Source: Lunatimonas salinarum
Lineage (GTDB): Bacteria; Bacteroidota; Bacteroidia; Cytophagales; Cyclobacteriaceae
Direction: 5' to 3'
Length of the DNA stretch: 64,000 nucleotides
NCBI RefSeq assembly: GCF_017811155.1
Contig: NZ_JACVCV010000004.1
Coordinates: forward strand, 308,025-372,024
Shown here: piece after piece, positions 62,099-64,000 of the stretch
Position numbering within the stretch: position 1 is the stretch's first letter
How the letters are laid out: each line of letters starts with the position of its first letter
Notes under the pieces: generated by a model
Told to the model about the DNA's origin: nothing
The model's database searches: none
What the model saw: the letters and a program-made list of their open reading frames with translations, nothing else
Position numbers and translations under genes: made by a program

Positions 62099-62881
62099 CT
62101 AGCGACTTAGTCCATTCAAAAAACGGAGAGAGATATCATTGAATTGGGCGGGCTTGTCTACGTTGACCACATGTCCGCAATCTGGAATAACCGTTAGACT
62201 GGCCGAAGGGTGGCTTTTCACAAGGCGCGAGATGGTAGGCAAAAACATGTAATCCTCTCCACCCATCACGTAAAGTGTAGGGATGTTTACATCCTTGATC
62301 CTAAAAAATGACAACAGCGGATTGACTTGGGATACCAGTGTAAACCAACGGATAAATTCTTTTTGATACAACTTTTTGGCCTCTTCTATAAATAGGTACC
62401 GGGACTCCCGGTGTTTCTTCCGGGGCATGATCACAAATGCAAACAGCTTGTACAGCAACAGGTAGGGAATGAGCGATTTGAGCAGAACTCCCATGCGCAT
62501 CAGCAACTGCCCGCGCAGGTTGAGCTTCATGACGGCCCCAGCCAATATCAGGCTTTGGACCCGCTCCGGGTAACGCTCACTGATCTCCCGGATAATGATC
62601 GTGCCTAGCGAAATACCTACGAAATGGGTTTTTTTGATTTTTAAATGGTCCAACACTTCGATTACTTCGTCACCGATCACATCGAAGGTGTATTTTTTCA
62701 AATGCTCGTATTCAGCCTTCTTGGAGCGCCCATGGCCTCGTAAGTCTACCAACAGTACATTATAGGATTTGCTAAAATCGCGGAGTTGTTTGTACCAAAT
62801 GGCACTACTACCACCCGCACCGTGTACGAAGGTTACCCATTCGGAACTATCCGTGTGTAAGAATGTGCTATAATGTAACAT
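62099..62881 (-). CDS. Alpha/beta hydrolase
   Basis: 260 residues from ATG 62881 (MLHYSTFLHTDSSEWVTFVHGAGGS); an upstream TTG at 62926 overlaps a promoter box and is rejected. Oxyanion HGAGGSSAIWYKQL, nucleophile motif GISLGTI with the Ser, an acid in VMGGEDYMF and the His in PDCGHVVNVDKPAQFND are readable. It is a member of the broad esterase/lipase/haloperoxidase class; substrate not given by sequence. It starts 48 bp after the end of the DUF1538 remnant and converges with nptA, 4 bp apart. Confidence 0.85.
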   Translation of the reverse strand: MLHYSTFLHTDSSEWVTFVHGAGGSSAIWYKQLRDFSKSYNVLLVDLRGHGRSKKAEYEHLKKYTFDVIGDEVIEVLDHLKIKKTHFVGISLGTIIIREISERYPERVQSLILAGAVMKLNLRGQLLMRMGVLLKSLIPYLLLYKLFAFVIMPRKKHRESRYLFIEEAKKLYQKEFIRWFTLVSQVNPLLSFFRIKDVNIPTLYVMGGEDYMFLPTISRLVKSHPSASLTVIPDCGHVVNVDKPAQFNDISLRFLNGLSR

Positions 62882-62923
62882 ACAGGTAAAACCGCTAGTG
62901 CGGTGTAAAAGTTTGACCGCCAG

Positions 62924-62931
62924 CAAAACTA
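62924..62931 (-). promoter_or_regulatory. -7 promoter box of the alpha/beta hydrolase gene
   Basis: The minus strand reads TAGTTTTG, a TAnnTTTG match, with the predicted transcription start about 40 nt before the ATG at 62881. It overlaps the stop codon of the DUF1538 remnant and the upstream TTG of the hydrolase frame. Confidence 0.4.
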
Positions 62932-63354
62932 CGCATTACAAGGTAAATAAACAGGGATATATAGGTGTAAGGGCGTTCTACTGATCGTAAGATAGGTTAC
63001 CAAGGCCAACGGCACGGTGGCGGTGGACGTGGTTACCCCACTAAATATAACCAATCTTACTGAAAACGCCACACAAATCCGCAACCGCAATAGGTAACGG
63101 GCCTCCCCTTCATTGGCAATGAGTTCTGACATGACTGCCAATTTGCCCACCTCATCCGCTATAACAAACAAAAAAGGCTCTGCAATGGCTGAAGAGAATC
63201 CAAGTGAAAATCCAAACAAGAGCAACCAGATGAGGCTTTCTTTTCAAGCCAACGCATGAGCCGTATTCTCGCCAATGGGAAAAAGGCAAACCTCCAACAC
63301 CGTCCGCTTTATTTTAACAGCTATGTGAGTTAAATCATCTTCGAGCCCATCCAT
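62929..63354 (-). pseudogene. Decayed DUF1538 membrane protein gene
   Basis: One frame reads from ATG 63354 through MDGLEDDLTHIAVKIKRTV, then FPIGENTAHALA, an in-frame TGA, KESLIWLLLFGFSLGFSSAIAEPF, VIADEVGKLAVMSE and ends with GVTTSTATVPLA. These are DUF1538 blocks in the right order, but the stretches that normally lie between them are missing: about one domain after the N-terminal helix and another after the AEP block. So the gene has at least two internal deletions and a nonsense codon. DUF1538 proteins are multi-spanning membrane proteins of unknown function, often beside stress or PII genes; here the neighbour is a universal stress protein, 23 bp upstream. Confidence 0.65.
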
Positions 63355-63377
63355 CCAAAAAGCTGCCGAAATCACCC

Positions 63378-64000
63378 TTAATTTGTGTCTGGAACTAACA
63401 ACAATAACCGGTCTTGATGGGCAGCTAAAAACTCACTGAAGGAACCCTTAAATATCGATTCCCAAATTGTTTTCCGCTTCGGAAAGGCTACAATCAGTTG
63501 GTCTGCAGCCGTGGCGCGGTCCCGAATTTCCTCCTTCGATTCGAGTAGGTAGATATTTTCCATCTTGGCTATCAAATCTGCCGGAAGAGATCCCACCAGC
63601 AGTTGTTCCAACGCTGCATCTTCTAGCGGTTTTCCTTCCGTAGCATAGACCAAGTCCCAGCGGACCTTAAATGCCGCAAGCAGCCCTGCTACCAGGTCAA
63701 AACGCTCCTCCTCCAACTTGGATTTGAGGTCAAGCGCCAGCATCAGCTTGGAAACGTTGAGCGGGACGGATTCCGGGGAGACCAATAACATGGGAGCGCA
63801 AACATTTCCGCTTCGAAGCAGACTTGTCAAACCACTTCCCACAAAAATCCGCTCCAATGCCGAACGATTCTTTTTCCCAAACACCAACAGGCAGTTCGGA
63901 GACCTTTGTACCAACTGTTCTACCGCTTCTTCAAATCCAACGTTTGAAACAACGGAGGAAGACAGTAAAGTGCCAACATGCCTCTCCTCCAAACCTTTCA
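63378..64000 (-). CDS. Universal stress protein (two-domain, cut by window edge)
   Basis: The frame is open through the window end at 64000; the first visible residues KGLEERHVGT already lie inside the first UspA domain. VEQLVQRSPNCLLVFGKKNRSALERIFVGSGLTSLLRSGNVCAPMLLVSPE is the end of that domain (nucleotide-binding loop GSGLTSLL.. in degenerate form). A second, weaker domain follows: LDLKSKLEEERFDLVAGLLAAFKVRWDLVYATEG and a tail ending LLLLVPDTN. Tandem UspA proteins of about 280 residues are common. Start lies beyond the edge. Confidence 0.78.
   Translation of the reverse strand, partial: KGLEERHVGTLLSSSVVSNVGFEEAVEQLVQRSPNCLLVFGKKNRSALERIFVGSGLTSLLRSGNVCAPMLLVSPESVPLNVSKLMLALDLKSKLEEERFDLVAGLLAAFKVRWDLVYATEGKPLEDAALEQLLVGSLPADLIAKMENIYLLESKEEIRDRATAADQLIVAFPKRKTIWESIFKGSFSEFLAAHQDRLLLLVPDTN

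Noticed and set aside
1-64000. CRISPR array, prophage, insertion sequence or rRNA
   Set aside because: No regularly spaced repeats, no transposase or integrase motif and no rRNA sequence were seen; all large genes fit chromosomal functions.

Overview
The window reads as chromosomal DNA of a Bacteroidota bacterium, most likely a marine or soil member of the Cytophagales (Cyclobacteriaceae-like; the family level is inference). Pointers are the TAnnTTTG promoter boxes typical of the phylum, the weak or absent Shine-Dalgarno sites, the MurF-alanine racemase fusion, a TPR/PD40/OmpA lipoprotein of PorE type, a CarboxypepD_reg/TonB-type barrel protein, the phylum-specific form of PurM, a YpdA-type flavoprotein, and PAS proteins with a QSHxxRAPL phosphoacceptor helix. 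About 58 genes are packed in short operons on both strands, with one tRNA and no rRNA, IS element, prophage or CRISPR array.

Region by region. 1-3.6 kb (minus): front half of a Na+-translocating NADH:quinone reductase operon, nqrA-B-C-D, with nqrD cut by the window edge. 3.6-10.1 kb: cmk-ispH, adenine deaminase, a membrane histidine kinase, and a ypdA-NRDE pair. 10.3-21.2 kb: a sugar locus, with a 1152-residue lipoprotein fusing ThuA, glucose/sorbosone dehydrogenase, PKD and cytochrome c domains, an SDR dehydrogenase, L-rhamnose mutarotase, a GH106 alpha-L-rhamnosidase, a GntR regulator, an NCS1-type permease and a 54-residue membrane protein. 21.3-24.4 kb: a DUF922-like secreted protein, an Ldh-family dehydrogenase and a DUF1080 hydrolase. 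24.6-26.8 kb: DksA-like protein, ScpB and RluB-type pseudouridine synthase. 26.9-33.1 kb: two large PAS signalling proteins side by side. 34-36.3 kb: tRNA-Phe and a two-gene HdrD-like Fe-S module. 36.4-41.5 kb: a conserved unknown, the PorE-like lipoprotein, purM and a ceramidase-like protein. 41.5-49.3 kb: PNPOx-like, TlpA-like, secreted TIM-barrel, murF-alr, M28 peptidase and secreted unknowns. 49.6-58.1 kb: yjjX, yebC, Spy/CpxP-like protein, a TIGR04282 transferase, a GDPD remnant, DinB-like, an acyl-carrier-like protein, a metallo-beta-lactamase-fold hydrolase, a MaoC hydratase and an outer-membrane receptor. 58.3-64 kb: superoxide dismutase, tadA, divergent PiT-like and NptA-like transporters, an alpha/beta hydrolase, a decayed DUF1538 gene and part of a universal stress protein.

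The most unusual material is the PAS pair at 26.9-33.1 kb. The first protein is a complete hybrid kinase whose C-terminal Hpt-like domain has no phosphoacceptor histidine. The second has PAS domains and a kinase dimerisation helix with its histidine but no ATPase domain, and ends in a receiver-like domain. The two share a closely related PAS module, so they look like an incomplete/complete pair from one lineage. Also worth attention are an acyl-carrier-like protein without the phosphopantetheine serine, a DksA relative that has lost three of four zinc cysteines, and two partly erased genes (GDPD and DUF1538).

Several start codons were moved from an upstream TTG or GTG to an internal ATG because a promoter box overlaps the upstream codon or because family N-termini fit better; each case is noted. 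All domain names come from reading motifs; no database search was run.
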